Source: Thomasclavelia ramosa DSM 1402
GTDB lineage: Bacteria > Bacillota_I > Bacilli_A > Erysipelotrichales > Coprobacillaceae
Length of the DNA: 64,000 bases
Direction of reading: 5' to 3'
Assembly: GCF_014131695.1 (NCBI RefSeq)
Contig: NZ_CP036346.1
Location: 1-64,000 of the forward strand
Under the pieces are notes generated by a model. The model made no database searches. It worked only from the letters and a program-made list of their open reading frames with translations, and was not told the origin of the DNA. Below are positions 12,528 to 23,052 of this stretch, piece after piece (positions within the stretch are counted from its first letter, which is position 1; each line of letters opens with the position of its first letter). The translations under genes and the position numbers were made by a program.

Positions 12528-12541
12528 GTGTCCTTTTTCTT
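12516..12541 (+). terminator. Terminator of the NhaC-type gene
   Basis: AAGAAGGAC and GTCCTTTTT pair around TAAGT, overlapping the stop codon, followed by a T-rich run. Confidence 0.65.
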
Positions 12542-12624
12542 TATACTTTATTTTATAATTATATTAAATAACGGTTATATTTGATATAATGAAAATAGAG
12601 TGTGACCAGAAAGGTGGTGTTAAA

Positions 12625-15531
12625 ATGGAAGAAAGTCATAATTTTTATTTAAACGATTATACTGAATTTGTTAAACAGGCGACTGATATTATCGAAAGTA
12701 ATAAGAATAGTAAAAATTATGTAATTATGTACGCTGATTTAACTAATTTTCAATTAGTTAATGACTTTTATGGTTTTATTGAAGGGGATCGTTTTCTTTT
12801 AGAATTTGCTAAATTTTTAAGTATGTCTCCACGGACAATTTTATGTGGACGTGTTTTTTCAGATCATTTTTTAAGACTATCTTTATTTGAAGATAATTGT
12901 GATATTGAATCTGTAACAAGGAATTATGAACAAAAATTAGAAACTTTTATTTCATCGCAAGAAGAACATCACCCGGATTCAAAGATTGCTGTAGCAGCAG
13001 GATTGTGTCCAGTTAAATTAGAAGAAAAAGCTATCATTAAAGCAATTGATCAAGCTAATATAGCACGAAAAGAAGCTAAAAAAGATAATCATTGTAAACT
13101 AGTTTGGTTTAATGAAGATATGCAGAAATTTATTAATAAACGTAAAATATTAGAAATTGAGATTCAAAATGCTTTACGTAATAAATTATTTACATTCTAT
13201 CTTCAACCTAAAGTTAATATTAATACGGGAAAAATTGTTGGAAGTGAAGCATTAGCCCGCCTTATTAAAGATAATAAAGTTATTTATCCTGATCAATTTA
13301 TTGAAATAATGGAGAAAAACGAAACAATAATTGACTTAGATTTTCTTATTTGTCAGCAAGTATGCAGGTATCTTCGAGAAAGAATTGATCAAGGCAAAAA
13401 ACTAATTCCTGTATCAATGAATATGTCAAGAATGCATGTTTATGAAACTGGTTTTGTTGCTAGGGTTAATAAAATTGTTAATAAATATAATATTCCTCCA
13501 TATTTATTGGAATTTGAATTAACAGAAACGGTTATTTTGAAGAATTTAACCAAGGTGAGAGAAGTAGCTGATGAATTACGAAGTTTTGGTTATCGTGTTT
13601 CGATTGATGATTATGGAACAGGTTACTCAGGGATGAATATTTGGCAAGATCTAAATTTTGATATTGTTAAATTGGATCGTTCATATATAACTAAAAGAGA
13701 GTCAAATAATAATCGCAATAATATTATTATTCCTGCAATCGTTGATATTTGTAATAAGTTACAGACAACAATTATTTGTGAAGGAGTTGAAACATTGGAT
13801 CAATGTTTATATATGAAACGTTTTGGATGTAATGTAGTTCAAGGTTATTATTTTTCAAAGCCAGTTAGCACAGTAGAATTTGAAAAAATGATTGATGAAA
13901 CGGACGGTAAATTTAATTTACCATGGAATAAAGATGATTTTAAATATACTTCTGTTGACAATATTTCTCAAAGTGAAATCAAAGCTATTACTAATTCTAT
14001 CTTTAATTTTATTCCTGGTGGGGTGGCTGGATTCAGTTATGAATTAGAACTACTATTTGTAAGTGATAGTTTGGTTGAATTAAGTGGTTATAGTCGAGAA
14101 GAATTGCTAAGTGGAGGAATTGAATGGCCTAAAAAGTTGTTTTATAGCGAAGAAGAATTTAAACATGTTTTCTATCATAATGGATTAGCTGATCGTTCTT
14201 CTAAAAATTTAGTTGAGTTTAAAATTAAAGCTAAAAATGGTAAAACCGTGTATATTAATATGTATGGGGGATTAGTTGATAGTCCAGAGTGGGGTTCATA
14301 TTATTTATGTTGTTTTTATGATGTTACAAATGAAAAAGTGAATGAATTAAAATCACATGAATTACAAGAAAATATAAATAGTTTATTAAAAAATATTAAC
14401 GGTGGAATTGGTAAAATGACACTTGATGGCAAAGGAACAATTTTATTTGCATCAGATGGTTTTTATAAAACGATTGGGTATACTCGTACTGATTTTAATC
14501 AACCGCCAATCAATAATGATTTAAGTCAGATAGTTAGTAAAGAAGCTTATTTTTTATGTAATCATGTAATTGAACAGATTAAAGCTGGTAAAATCGATTA
14601 TTTTGAAGTTGAAGTAAATTCCAAAACTGCACAAAAGATTTGGCTAACGATCTATTTTTCTAATATTCACAGAGAAAATGGAAAATTAGTAGCTGATGTT
14701 TTTTGTATCGATAGCACTGTTGATCATCAACAAATGATGCTAGAACAACACTGTAATGAGATGGAAGATAATTTAAATATTGTTATTGAAAATACCCCAG
14801 GGGATATTGTCGTTATTAAAATAAAAGATGATCATATTACCACTAAATTCCTTAGTCATGGATTATCTAAAATATTTGATTTTGAACAATCTGAGTTAAC
14901 AGATATACTGAAACATAATAAAGGATTTGATTTAGTTTATGAAGATGATCGAGAAGTTTTAGCTAAACAATTTATAGAATTATCTAAACAAAAAAGTTGT
15001 GTAAATTTTGATTATCGCTCATATTATAAAAATGGTAAAGTCAGTTGGCATAATATCAATGCAAACTTTTATCGTCAAGAAGAAGATGGAACAATCATTT
15101 ATCATGGAATTATCACTAATATTAATACTCTTAAAGAACAACAAGAACGTGCGGAAAAATTAAAAGATCGTTATAATTTTATTTTATCAGTGTTGGCTGT
15201 TGATGTTTGGAATTTTGATGTTAGAAATAATCGGATGGATAGTTTATATATGGATGATAAATTTAGTATTGATTTACCTAAAGGAGCAAAAATAGTTCCT
15301 GAAAAATTATTAGAAGATGCGCTTATTTTACCTGAAGATCAGAATAAATATTTAAATATGCTCACTTCAATAAGAGCGGGACAGAAAACAGCCCATGATA
15401 AATTACATTGTCGAATTAAAACGGGTGAATATAATTTATTTGATCTTATGATAAGAGTAAAGGATACTAATTCAGATATGGCTATAATTATGGCTAAAAA
15501 TTTTGATCAATTTTTTAATAAAAAAGAATAG
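12625..15531 (+). CDS. Cytoplasmic c-di-GMP phosphodiesterase, degenerate GGDEF-EAL-PAS
   Basis: A 968-residue soluble protein. Residues about 30-170 form a GGDEF-like fold whose active motif is lost (GRVFSDHFLRLS where GGDEF is expected). Residues about 185-430 are an EAL domain with all catalytic positions present: SEALARL, NMSRMH, ELTETV, IDDYGTGYSG, VKLDRS and CEGVET. About 530 residues of PAS-type sensor modules follow (at least three, one beginning FIPGGVAGFSYE), an unusual order because sensors normally precede the catalytic domains. It should hydrolyse c-di-GMP under control of ligand binding to the PAS modules. The start is ATG 12625 after AAAGGTGG; an upstream ATG at 12589 falls in the promoter -10 TATAAT (12585-12590). 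Confidence 0.88.
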   Translation: MEESHNFYLNDYTEFVKQATDIIESNKNSKNYVIMYADLTNFQLVNDFYGFIEGDRFLLEFAKFLSMSPRTILCGRVFSDHFLRLSLFEDNCDIESVTRNYEQKLETFISSQEEHHPDSKIAVAAGLCPVKLEEKAIIKAIDQANIARKEAKKDNHCKLVWFNEDMQKFINKRKILEIEIQNALRNKLFTFYLQPKVNINTGKIVGSEALARLIKDNKVIYPDQFIEIMEKNETIIDLDFLICQQVCRYLRERIDQGKKLIPVSMNMSRMHVYETGFVARVNKIVNKYNIPPYLLEFELTETVILKNLTKVREVADELRSFGYRVSIDDYGTGYSGMNIWQDLNFDIVKLDRSYITKRESNNNRNNIIIPAIVDICNKLQTTIICEGVETLDQCLYMKRFGCNVVQGYYFSKPVSTVEFEKMIDETDGKFNLPWNKDDFKYTSVDNISQSEIKAITNSIFNFIPGGVAGFSYELELLFVSDSLVELSGYSREELLSGGIEWPKKLFYSEEEFKHVFYHNGLADRSSKNLVEFKIKAKNGKTVYINMYGGLVDSPEWGSYYLCCFYDVTNEKVNELKSHELQENINSLLKNINGGIGKMTLDGKGTILFASDGFYKTIGYTRTDFNQPPINNDLSQIVSKEAYFLCNHVIEQIKAGKIDYFEVEVNSKTAQKIWLTIYFSNIHRENGKLVADVFCIDSTVDHQQMMLEQHCNEMEDNLNIVIENTPGDIVVIKIKDDHITTKFLSHGLSKIFDFEQSELTDILKHNKGFDLVYEDDREVLAKQFIELSKQKSCVNFDYRSYYKNGKVSWHNINANFYRQEEDGTIIYHGIITNINTLKEQQERAEKLKDRYNFILSVLAVDVWNFDVRNNRMDSLYMDDKFSIDLPKGAKIVPEKLLEDALILPEDQNKYLNMLTSIRAGQKTAHDKLHCRIKTGEYNLFDLMIRVKDTNSDMAIIMAKNFDQFFNKKE

Positions 15532-15536
15532 GAAAA

Positions 15537-15568
15537 AATAAGGGCTAAATTATTTAGGCCCTTATTTT
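15537..15568 (+). terminator. Terminator of the EAL-PAS gene
   Basis: AATAAGGGCTAAAT pairs with ATTTAGGCCCTTATT with a single bulged base, followed by TTTTA. It starts a few bases after the stop codon. Confidence 0.8.
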
Positions 15569-15662
15569 AATAATGAACGGTTGTTAACTAATGATTTTTA
15601 ATGAGCTTTGATGATTGTTTTAGCTATTAATATCACGTATGATGTTGTTGTGGGGTGAGAAG

Positions 15663-16250
15663 ATGCAGATAAAAAAAGAAGATTTAAAGAATGATATTAT
15701 TGAAGCTGCTAAAGTGGAATTTTTGCATCATGGCTACGAAGGGGCTTCAATGAGAATAATTGCTAGTAAATCACATACCACCTTGGGAAATTTATATAAT
15801 TATTTTACTAATAAAGAAGAATTATTAGGAGCTGTATTAGAGCCATCAATTAAGTCATTAAATAAGTTAGTTGAGGTTCATCTAAATGAAGAAATTCAAG
15901 TTCATTCACTAGAAGAGGTTGATGAAGCACTTGATCAATTTGGAGATTTTTTTGAAGAAAGTGATTTTCGATATATAATGGATGAACGATTAATTATCCT
16001 TTTTGAATTAAAAACGACGGAATATAAAGAAAAAAGGGATTGGTTTCTTTTAAAATTTAAGCAACATATGGCATGGCATCTTAATATTGAAGATATCAAT
16101 TCGCCGTATATTGATATTATTACAAATATGTTTATTGATTGTATTAAGCATGTATTAGTAAGTCATGATAATCTTGAAATGCAAAAACAAGAATTTTTAA
16201 AAGTTTTCAAAATGTTGTGTACAGGCATTGTTGTTAACGAAGAAAAATAA
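15663..16250 (+). CDS. TetR/AcrR family transcriptional regulator
   Basis: A 195-residue TetR-type repressor. The N-terminal helix-turn-helix is clear: AAKVEFLHHGYEGASMR, IIASKSHTTLGNLYNYF and TNKEELL. The C-terminal ligand domain is diverged, so the inducer cannot be predicted. I take ATG 15663 as start because GGGGTGAG lies just before it; an in-frame ATG 24 bases earlier has no ribosome binding site. It immediately precedes a two-gene ABC exporter and most likely represses it. Confidence 0.88.
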   Translation: MQIKKEDLKNDIIEAAKVEFLHHGYEGASMRIIASKSHTTLGNLYNYFTNKEELLGAVLEPSIKSLNKLVEVHLNEEIQVHSLEEVDEALDQFGDFFEESDFRYIMDERLIILFELKTTEYKEKRDWFLLKFKQHMAWHLNIEDINSPYIDIITNMFIDCIKHVLVSHDNLEMQKQEFLKVFKMLCTGIVVNEEK

Positions 16251-16315
16251 AAACTTGCAGTGATGATTCATTGTCTTTTGAATACATGTTTTTATTATGC
16301 AAAAAAGGAGAAAAT

Positions 16316-17011
16316 ATGATTAAATTTGAAGAAGTATCAAAGATTTATCAAAATGGAAATAAAAAAATTTATGCTTTAAATAAGGTTTCTTTTACGATTA
16401 ATAAAGGTGAATTTGTCATTATCTTAGGACCGAGTGGGGCAGGGAAAAGTACTTTATTAAATATTTTAGGGGGAATTGATCGTCTTGATGAAGGAAAAAT
16501 AATTATTGATAATGAAGTAATTTCGAATAAAAATGAAAATGAATTATCAGATTATCGAGCTCATCAAGTAGGATTTATATTTCAATTTTATAATTTAATT
16601 CCAACACTGACGGTTTATGAAAATGTAGCCTTGATGAAGGAACTAAAAAAAGATATTATGCCAGTTGATAACGTTTTAGATCAAGTAGGACTATTAGTGC
16701 ATAAGAAAAAATTTCCTCATCAGTTATCTGGGGGAGAACAACAGCGAGTTTCAATTGCTCGAGCAGTGGTCAAAAATCCAGAGATTCTTTTATGTGATGA
16801 GCCGACGGGAGCTTTAGATAGTGATACGGGAGCAAAAGTATTGAAGTTATTACATGATATGTGTAAAGAATATCATAAAACAACTATCATTGTTACCCAC
16901 AATACTAATTTGCAAGCTATCGCTGACAAAGTAATTCGAGTAAAAAATGGTCAAATCAATACAATTACAACAAATTCTCATCCTCTTGATGTGATGGAGG
17001 TGGAATGGTAA
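16316..17011 (+). CDS. ABC transporter ATP-binding protein (MacB/LolD type)
   Basis: A 231-residue ATPase of the MacB/LolD/FtsE branch. It has Walker [10 protein letters not shown], the Q-loop region [15 protein letters not shown], signature [14 protein letters not shown], Walker [16 protein letters not shown] and the switch histidine in IIVTHN. The start is ATG 16316, 7 bases after AAGGAG. The partner permease follows directly. Such pairs export peptides, lipids or antimicrobials and do not import nutrients. Confidence 0.92.
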   Translation: MIKFEEVSKIYQNGNKKIYALNKVSFTINKGEFVIILGPSGAGKSTLLNILGGIDRLDEGKIIIDNEVISNKNENELSDYRAHQVGFIFQFYNLIPTLTVYENVALMKELKKDIMPVDNVLDQVGLLVHKKKFPHQLSGGEQQRVSIARAVVKNPEILLCDEPTGALDSDTGAKVLKLLHDMCKEYHKTTIIVTHNTNLQAIADKVIRVKNGQINTITTNSHPLDVMEVEW

Positions 17012-19255
17012 ATGTTGTTTAAAAAAATGATTCGAGATTTATGGAAAAATAAGGTTCAGTTTGGAGCTATATTTATTATGATGTTTTTAGGTGTTTTTAT
17101 CTTTTCAGGTATATCTAGTGAATATCATGGACTTGAAGTAGCTTTAAATAACTATATTAAAGAGAATAATTTAGCTGATGCTTGGCTTTACCAAAAGGAA
17201 TTTAGTGATTCGACTCTTAATGAACTAAAAAAACAGACTGATTATGAACAAAGAATGTATGTCTCTACAAGCAATAAAGCGGTTGATAATAGTAATATTG
17301 ATCTCTATATTACTGATAGTAATAAAATTTCAACTCTTAAAGTCGTTAATGGTAAATCATTTAATAATCAAGATGATGGTATCTGGCTTGATGCAATGTA
17401 TGCTAAGAAAAATGGTTATCAGTTAAATGACCAAATAACTTTAAAATATCAGAATTTTGAATTAAGTAAGAAAATTATTGGTTTAGTTTATTCCCCTGAA
17501 AATATCTATCTGGCTAAAGAAGAGCAACTGACACCAAATCGTCAAAAATATGGTTTTGCATATGTAAATAATAATAGTTTTCCTAACACTTTATACCATC
17601 CGAATCAACTAGTCCTTTCCTCAAAAAAAGACATTAGTAAAATAGTTGATCAATTATTAGCTGGTAATGAATACAAGCTAATTCTCCAAAAAGATCATCC
17701 TAGTGTAAATATGTTGACTGGAGAGATTGCCCAGCATCGCTCGATAGGTTTGGTTTTTTCATTAGCTTTTTTATTTATTGCTGTTTTAATTACGATTACA
17801 ACAATGCATCGGGTTTTGCAAAGTCAACGAATGCAGTTAGGAATTTTAAAAGCATTAGGTTTTAAGAAAAGAAAGCTACTGATCCATTATTTATCACATT
17901 CAACATTTATTTGTTTAGTTGGTTCAATATTAGGTTACTGGCTTGGTTTAATAATAATGCCAGCTTTGATTTATCCAATGTTTGAAGAAATGTATGTTTT
18001 ACCGGTTTTAACTAGCCAACCAATAGTTTTAGGATATTTATTACCAATTGGCTGTACTATATTATGCATGTTAATTAGTTTTTCTGTCTGTTTCAAATAT
18101 TTAAAAATGAATGGTGCAACAATTCTTTACAGCAATAATTTAATTAGTAATTCAAGTTATTCACTAGCATGGAGCAGTAATCTACCATTTCGATTTCAAT
18201 GGAATATTCGTGATATTATTCGAAATAAATTACGGAGTCTTATGACTATTTTTGGAGTTTTGGGCTGCACTGCATTATTATTTAGTGCTTGTGGCCTATA
18301 TGATACAATGACTAATTTGACCGATTGGAATTATACTAAATTACAAAATTATAAATATAAACTTAATTTAAATGATAATCTTAATGAAGAGCAAATTGAT
18401 TATCTTTTAAACCAGACTAAAGGACAGACATTATTAGAGAGTACAGCTAAAATAGTAATTGATGAACAAAATTTAGATGTTTCGTTAACAGTCTTGGAAA
18501 ATAATGATTATATCAAACTTGCTCAAGATTTAAGTAATTTTAAATCTTTAAAAGAAGGAATTGCATTATCAAAAAAAATAGCCGATAAGCTTGATTTAAA
18601 GGTAGGAGATATAATTAAGTGGAAAGGAAATTTAGATCATCAAGAATATCAATCTAAAATATCTTTAATTATTAGAACCCCGAATATCCAAGGAATTACG
18701 ATTATGAAAGAAGAATATTTGCAAACTGGTCATCAATACTATCCCACTGCAATCATTGGGAGTAAAAATCAAGATTGCTTGACCAATCTAACAAATATTT
18801 CTTCAATCCAGTATCAGCAGGACTTATTAGAAAGTTTTGATGTTTTATTAGAGGCAATGATCCTAATTATTATTATTCTAGTTTTAGGTGCAATTATTTT
18901 AGGTGGAGTTATTTTATATAATTTAGGAGTACTGTCTTACTTAGAACGTTATTATGAATTTTCTACATTAAAAGTATTAGGATTTAAAGATACTCAGATT
19001 CAAAAAATCTTGGTTCAACAAAATATATGGTTATCAATGATAGGAATTTTATTAGGTTTGCCTGTAGGATATTTATTGATTGAATACATGATATCAACGA
19101 TTCAAGATACAATGGATGTAATTAATTTCATTGCTTTACCTTCTTACTTATATGCAATTTTAGGCACTTTAGTTATTTCCTGGGTAATAAGTAAAATTAT
19201 TTCATTAAGGATAAAACATATCGACATGGTTTCTAGTCTAAAAGCAAATGATTAA
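17012..19255 (+). CDS. ABC transporter permease, two FtsX domains
   Basis: A 747-residue membrane protein with a transmembrane segment near residue 20, a large extracytoplasmic region, and two FtsX-type blocks (about 245-370 and 610-735). Each block holds the cytoplasmic LGILKALGFKKRKLL or FSTLKVLGFKDTQIQ coupling motif. This double-FtsX layout is that of large putative exporters and lipoprotein or bacteriocin-resistance permeases. It starts at the base after the ATPase stop, with GGAGGTGG upstream. With the TetR gene it forms a regulated three-gene unit, probably defence against a membrane-active compound; the substrate is unknown. Confidence 0.88.
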   Translation: MLFKKMIRDLWKNKVQFGAIFIMMFLGVFIFSGISSEYHGLEVALNNYIKENNLADAWLYQKEFSDSTLNELKKQTDYEQRMYVSTSNKAVDNSNIDLYITDSNKISTLKVVNGKSFNNQDDGIWLDAMYAKKNGYQLNDQITLKYQNFELSKKIIGLVYSPENIYLAKEEQLTPNRQKYGFAYVNNNSFPNTLYHPNQLVLSSKKDISKIVDQLLAGNEYKLILQKDHPSVNMLTGEIAQHRSIGLVFSLAFLFIAVLITITTMHRVLQSQRMQLGILKALGFKKRKLLIHYLSHSTFICLVGSILGYWLGLIIMPALIYPMFEEMYVLPVLTSQPIVLGYLLPIGCTILCMLISFSVCFKYLKMNGATILYSNNLISNSSYSLAWSSNLPFRFQWNIRDIIRNKLRSLMTIFGVLGCTALLFSACGLYDTMTNLTDWNYTKLQNYKYKLNLNDNLNEEQIDYLLNQTKGQTLLESTAKIVIDEQNLDVSLTVLENNDYIKLAQDLSNFKSLKEGIALSKKIADKLDLKVGDIIKWKGNLDHQEYQSKISLIIRTPNIQGITIMKEEYLQTGHQYYPTAIIGSKNQDCLTNLTNISSIQYQQDLLESFDVLLEAMILIIIILVLGAIILGGVILYNLGVLSYLERYYEFSTLKVLGFKDTQIQKILVQQNIWLSMIGILLGLPVGYLLIEYMISTIQDTMDVINFIALPSYLYAILGTLVISWVISKIISLRIKHIDMVSSLKAND

Positions 19256-19340
19256 AAGAGAAACATCTTGATAATAATTGAATAAGGTGCATAATTATTG
19301 TATAATTTTAAAGAATATATATAAGCAAGGGAGAATTAAA

Positions 19341-20621
19341 ATGATTGATATTGCGATATTAAGAGAAAATCCAACCTTAGTTAAAGAAAACATGAAAAAG
19401 AAATTTCAAGATGACAAGATTGGATTAGTAGATGAGGCTTACAAATTAGATAAAGATTATCGAGAAGTTTTAACTAAAGCTAGTGAATTGAGAAGTAAAC
19501 GTAATAAATTATCTAAAGAAATTGGTCAATTTATGCGTGAAGGAAATAAAGATGCGGCTGAAAATAATAAGAAACAAGTAAGTGCAATGGCAGATGAATT
19601 AGCTAAATTAGAAGACTTAGAAACTCAATATGGTAGTGAGTTAAAAGCAATTATGATGAAAATTCCTAATTTTATCGATGAATCCGTTCCATTAGGAAAA
19701 GATGATAGTGAGAATGTTGAAATTACTAAATATGGGGAACCAGTCGTACCAGATTTTGAAATACCTTATCATACTGAAATAATGGAAAATTTTGATGGTA
19801 TTGATATGGATGCAGCTGGGAGAGTTGCTGGACAAGGTTTTTATTATTTAATGGGTGATATTGCTCGTTTACATTCTGCAATTTTATCATATGCTCGTGA
19901 TTTTATGATTGATCGTGGCTTTACATATGTTATTCCGCCATATATGATTCGTAGTAATGTAGTTACTGGTGTTATGAGTTTTGAAGAAATGGATAGCATG
20001 ATGTATAAAATTGAAGGGGAAGATTTATATTTGATTGGTACTTCTGAACACTCAATGATTGGTAAATTTATTGATAACATTTTAGAAGAAGATAAATTAC
20101 CATATACGTATACTTCATATTCACCATGTTTTAGAAAAGAAAAAGGGGCTCATGGAATAGAGGAGCGTGGAGTATATCGAATTCACCAATTTGAAAAACA
20201 AGAAATGATTGTTGTATGTAAACCTGAAGACAGTAAGATGTGGTTTGAAAAACTATGGAATAATACTGTTGATTTATTTAGATCATTAGATATACCAGTA
20301 AGAACTTTAGAATGTTGTTCTGGAGATCTAGCTGATTTGAAATCTAAAAGTATTGATGTTGAAGCTTGGTCACCAAGACAAAAGAAATATTTTGAAGTTG
20401 GTTCATGTTCAAATCTAACTGACGCTCAAGCAAGAAGATTAAATATTAGAATTAATGGTGAAAATGGAAAATATTTTGCTCACACTTTAAATAATACAGT
20501 AGTTGCACCACCAAGAATGTTGATTGCTTTCCTTGAAAATAACTTAAATGAAGATGGCAGTGTAAATATTCCTAAAGCACTACAACCATATATGGGAGGT
20601 AAGGAAAAGATAACTAAATAG
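19341..20621 (+). CDS. serS: Seryl-tRNA synthetase
   Basis: A 426-residue class II synthetase that charges tRNA-Ser. It has the N-terminal tRNA-binding coiled coil (about 30-105, rich in K, E and A), motif 2 in SPCFRKEKGAHGIEERGVY and motif 3 in VAPPRMLIAFLENN. The start is ATG 19341 after AAGGGAG; an upstream ATG has no site and would add unconserved sequence. No T-box is visible in the 85-base leader. The stop codon is buried in the terminator stem. Confidence 0.97.
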   Translation: MIDIAILRENPTLVKENMKKKFQDDKIGLVDEAYKLDKDYREVLTKASELRSKRNKLSKEIGQFMREGNKDAAENNKKQVSAMADELAKLEDLETQYGSELKAIMMKIPNFIDESVPLGKDDSENVEITKYGEPVVPDFEIPYHTEIMENFDGIDMDAAGRVAGQGFYYLMGDIARLHSAILSYARDFMIDRGFTYVIPPYMIRSNVVTGVMSFEEMDSMMYKIEGEDLYLIGTSEHSMIGKFIDNILEEDKLPYTYTSYSPCFRKEKGAHGIEERGVYRIHQFEKQEMIVVCKPEDSKMWFEKLWNNTVDLFRSLDIPVRTLECCSGDLADLKSKSIDVEAWSPRQKKYFEVGSCSNLTDAQARRLNIRINGENGKYFAHTLNNTVVAPPRMLIAFLENNLNEDGSVNIPKALQPYMGGKEKITK

Positions 20622-20632
20622 TTATCTTTTTA
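20605..20632 (+). terminator. serS terminator
   Basis: AAAGATAACTA and TAGTTATCTTT form a palindrome overlapping the serS stop and ending in a T-run. It finishes only about six bases before the next gene's ATG. Confidence 0.75.
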
Positions 20633-20637
20633 TCTAT

Positions 20638-21465
20638 ATGAAAACTCTTTATATAAGTGATTTAGATGGAACGCTATTGAATAGCCAAGGAAAAATTAGT
20701 GATTACAGTATTAAAACAATTAATAACTTAATTAATGAGGGAATGATTTTTACATATGCTACTGCTCGTTCTCTAGTTTCCGCTTCACCAGTAACAAGAG
20801 GATTAATCAAAAATCTTCCTTTGATAATCTATAATGGTACATTTATTGTCAATGGCGAAACTGGAAAACTGCTTCATAAGAATATTTTTAATTCAAAACA
20901 AGTAGCGCATATAAAAGCAATAATGGAAAAAAACCAATTAAAACCTATGGTATATGCACTAGTAAATGAAAAAGAACGAGTAACGATAATAAATGAAAGC
21001 CTTCATGAAGGGGTAAAATATTATCTTAGTAAGCGTAAAACCGATTATCGAATTAATTTAACATTAGATTACTTATCTTTGTATGAGGGTGAAGTTTTCT
21101 ATTTTACCATAATTGGAGATTATGATAATCTTCGACCAGCTTATGAAAGTTTAAAGGATGATTTAGATTATAATATTACTTTTCAACAAGAAATATATCG
21201 TAAAGAATACTGGCTAGAAATTATGCCTAAAAGTGCCTCTAAAGCAAGTGCTATTTTAAAGTTGAAAGAACTTTTAAACTGTGACAAGATAGTTAGTTTT
21301 GGTGATGCAATCAACGATTTGCCAATGTTTGCAATATCTGATCAAAGTTATGCAATGGCTAATGCAGTAACCTCTTTAAAACAACAAGCTACAGCAGTTA
21401 TCAAAAGTAATGATGAAGATGGTGTTGCTCACTGGCTTAAGGAGCATGTTATAAACACTAAATAA
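20638..21465 (+). CDS. HAD superfamily hydrolase, Cof type
   Basis: A 275-residue phosphatase of the Cof (IIB) group. It has the nucleophile motif ISDLDGTLLNSQG, motif II in TYATARS, the lysine in ASKASAI, and GDAINDLPMF binding magnesium. Substrates in this group are sugar phosphates or flavin-type phosphates and cannot be told from sequence. There is no ribosome binding site directly upstream; the nearest GGGAGG lies before the serS terminator hairpin, about 38 bases away. It is convergent with the LysR pseudogene. Confidence 0.87.
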   Translation: MKTLYISDLDGTLLNSQGKISDYSIKTINNLINEGMIFTYATARSLVSASPVTRGLIKNLPLIIYNGTFIVNGETGKLLHKNIFNSKQVAHIKAIMEKNQLKPMVYALVNEKERVTIINESLHEGVKYYLSKRKTDYRINLTLDYLSLYEGEVFYFTIIGDYDNLRPAYESLKDDLDYNITFQQEIYRKEYWLEIMPKSASKASAILKLKELLNCDKIVSFGDAINDLPMFAISDQSYAMANAVTSLKQQATAVIKSNDEDGVAHWLKEHVINTK

Positions 21466-21466
21466 A

Positions 21467-22312
21467 TCAGTAAGATAAAAAATAGTTTTTATGATTTAAT
21501 ATCGAAGTAGTTTTTAAATAATTAATAAAATTACTGATCAGTGGATTATAATTATCTTGATCATAGATTAGATAAACACTTTTTTCACTTAATGGTGTTA
21601 AGGGAATAGCTTTAAGATAATCGTTATAGCAATTATCTTTTGTAAAGGCATGCAAAATTGCGCAACCTTGATTACAGGCAATCTTCAATAAATTCCCTTC
21701 AAACTCAGGATAATTGTCTTGATAGTATAATTTTCTAACATCAAATAAAATATTTGGAAGCTCCTCTTGGCTAACAGTTTTTTGATTAGCTAAGGGGTTA
21801 TTTTTATTTATTAATACTATTAAAGAATATTTTTTTATTAATATTTTTTGATAGTCAGGATATTTAGGAAATGATAATCCTAGGGCTATATCTATCATCC
21901 TTTGTTCAAGCGCATGATATAATTGATAATTTGCATAGCTTGTTAATTCTATTTTTATATTAGGAAATTCGTTTATAAAATCAGAAAATATAGTAACCAA
22001 TAATTGAGGATCTAAATTTTTAAGAAAACCAATTTTAATTGTACCTTATTGTCCTTTTAAGAAAGAATCAATATTTAATTTTGAATGATTAAATTGATTA
22101 ATTATTTTTTTAGCTTCAATTAAAAAAATCTACCAGCTTCGGTCAGTTCTATTTGTTTATTATTGCGATTAAATAATTTAGTTCCTAATTCAGTTTCTAA
22201 TAATTGTATCTGTTTTGTAACTGCAGTTTGCGATATATAGATTATGTGCTGCTTTAGTAAAATTCATTGTCTTACAAATTGCTAAAAAATAATTTATTTG
22301 ATTAAGATTCAT
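21467..22312 (-). pseudogene. LysR family regulator, multiply disrupted
   Basis: Reading from ATG 22312 on the minus strand gives a typical LysR start (MNLNQINYFLAICKTMNFTK, AAHNLY). The frame is lost near 22235, where a shift restores QTAVTKQIQLLE and LFNRNN. A second shift occurs in a T-run near 22125, and a TAA at 22046-22048 interrupts FLKGQ-GTIKIGFLKN. From 22000 to 21467 the substrate-binding domain is open again (FINEFPNIKIELTSY). Three independent lesions make real decay much likelier than sequencing error. The gene faces away from a broken YczE-like gene, its probable target. Confidence 0.88.
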
Positions 22313-22414
22313 TTCATATTCCCCTTTAATAACTTTTAATTATTATATAATATCTTTTTAATATTAGAAAGTTATTGATTAATATATTACTATCTTGGTG
22401 ATGGAGGAATATAA

Positions 22415-23052
22415 ATGAATAAAAATGTTAATCGTTGGATCATCTACATACTATCAATCAATATTTTGGCTTTGGGAATAATTTTGAATACCCGCACTGA
22501 TTTGGGGGTGCTGCGTTCACTAGTCTTTTTTATGCTTTTAGTAAGGTCAACAATATTTCATTAGGAACTGCTTCAATTATTTTATATTTGATTTTAATTA
22601 TTGTTCAGATTTGTTTAGTTAGAAAATTAACTATTACAATTTTTTTAGAAATTCCATTTTCATTAATCTTTGGATATATTATCGATTTTTATGATTCTTT
22701 AATTAAAATTAGGTGTTCAAATTTATTATCTGCTTATCTATTATTACTGATTGCAATTATTTTTGTTTCACTTGGAGTATACTTTTCAGTTAGCTGTAAT
22801 CTTATTGCAACACCAGTTGAATCAACGGTTAAGACTATCTCGCAAGTATATAATCTAAAATTTTCGTTAGTAAAAAATGTATTTGATATTACTATGATTA
22901 TTATGATGCTCTTGCTTTGTTTAGTCTTACAGATACCAGTTTATGGAATTGGTATGGGAACAGTGTTATCTGCTCTGCTGGTTGGTAGATTTATTTCGGG
23001 CTATCAATATCTTTTTGATGAAAAAATTCAGATATATCAATTATCTAGATAA
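22415..23052 (+). pseudogene. YczE/YitT-like membrane protein, frameshifted
   Basis: From ATG 22415 (GGAGGA upstream) the frame reads MNKNVNRWIIYILSINILAL and LNTRTDLGV, then slips near 22505 in a G-run; the next frame continues with AAFTSLFYAFSKVNNISLG and runs open to 23052. One lost base explains the break. The protein would have about five transmembrane segments, as in the YczE family. Function in this family is unclear. The divergent LysR gene is also broken, suggesting that regulator and target decayed together. Confidence 0.82.
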
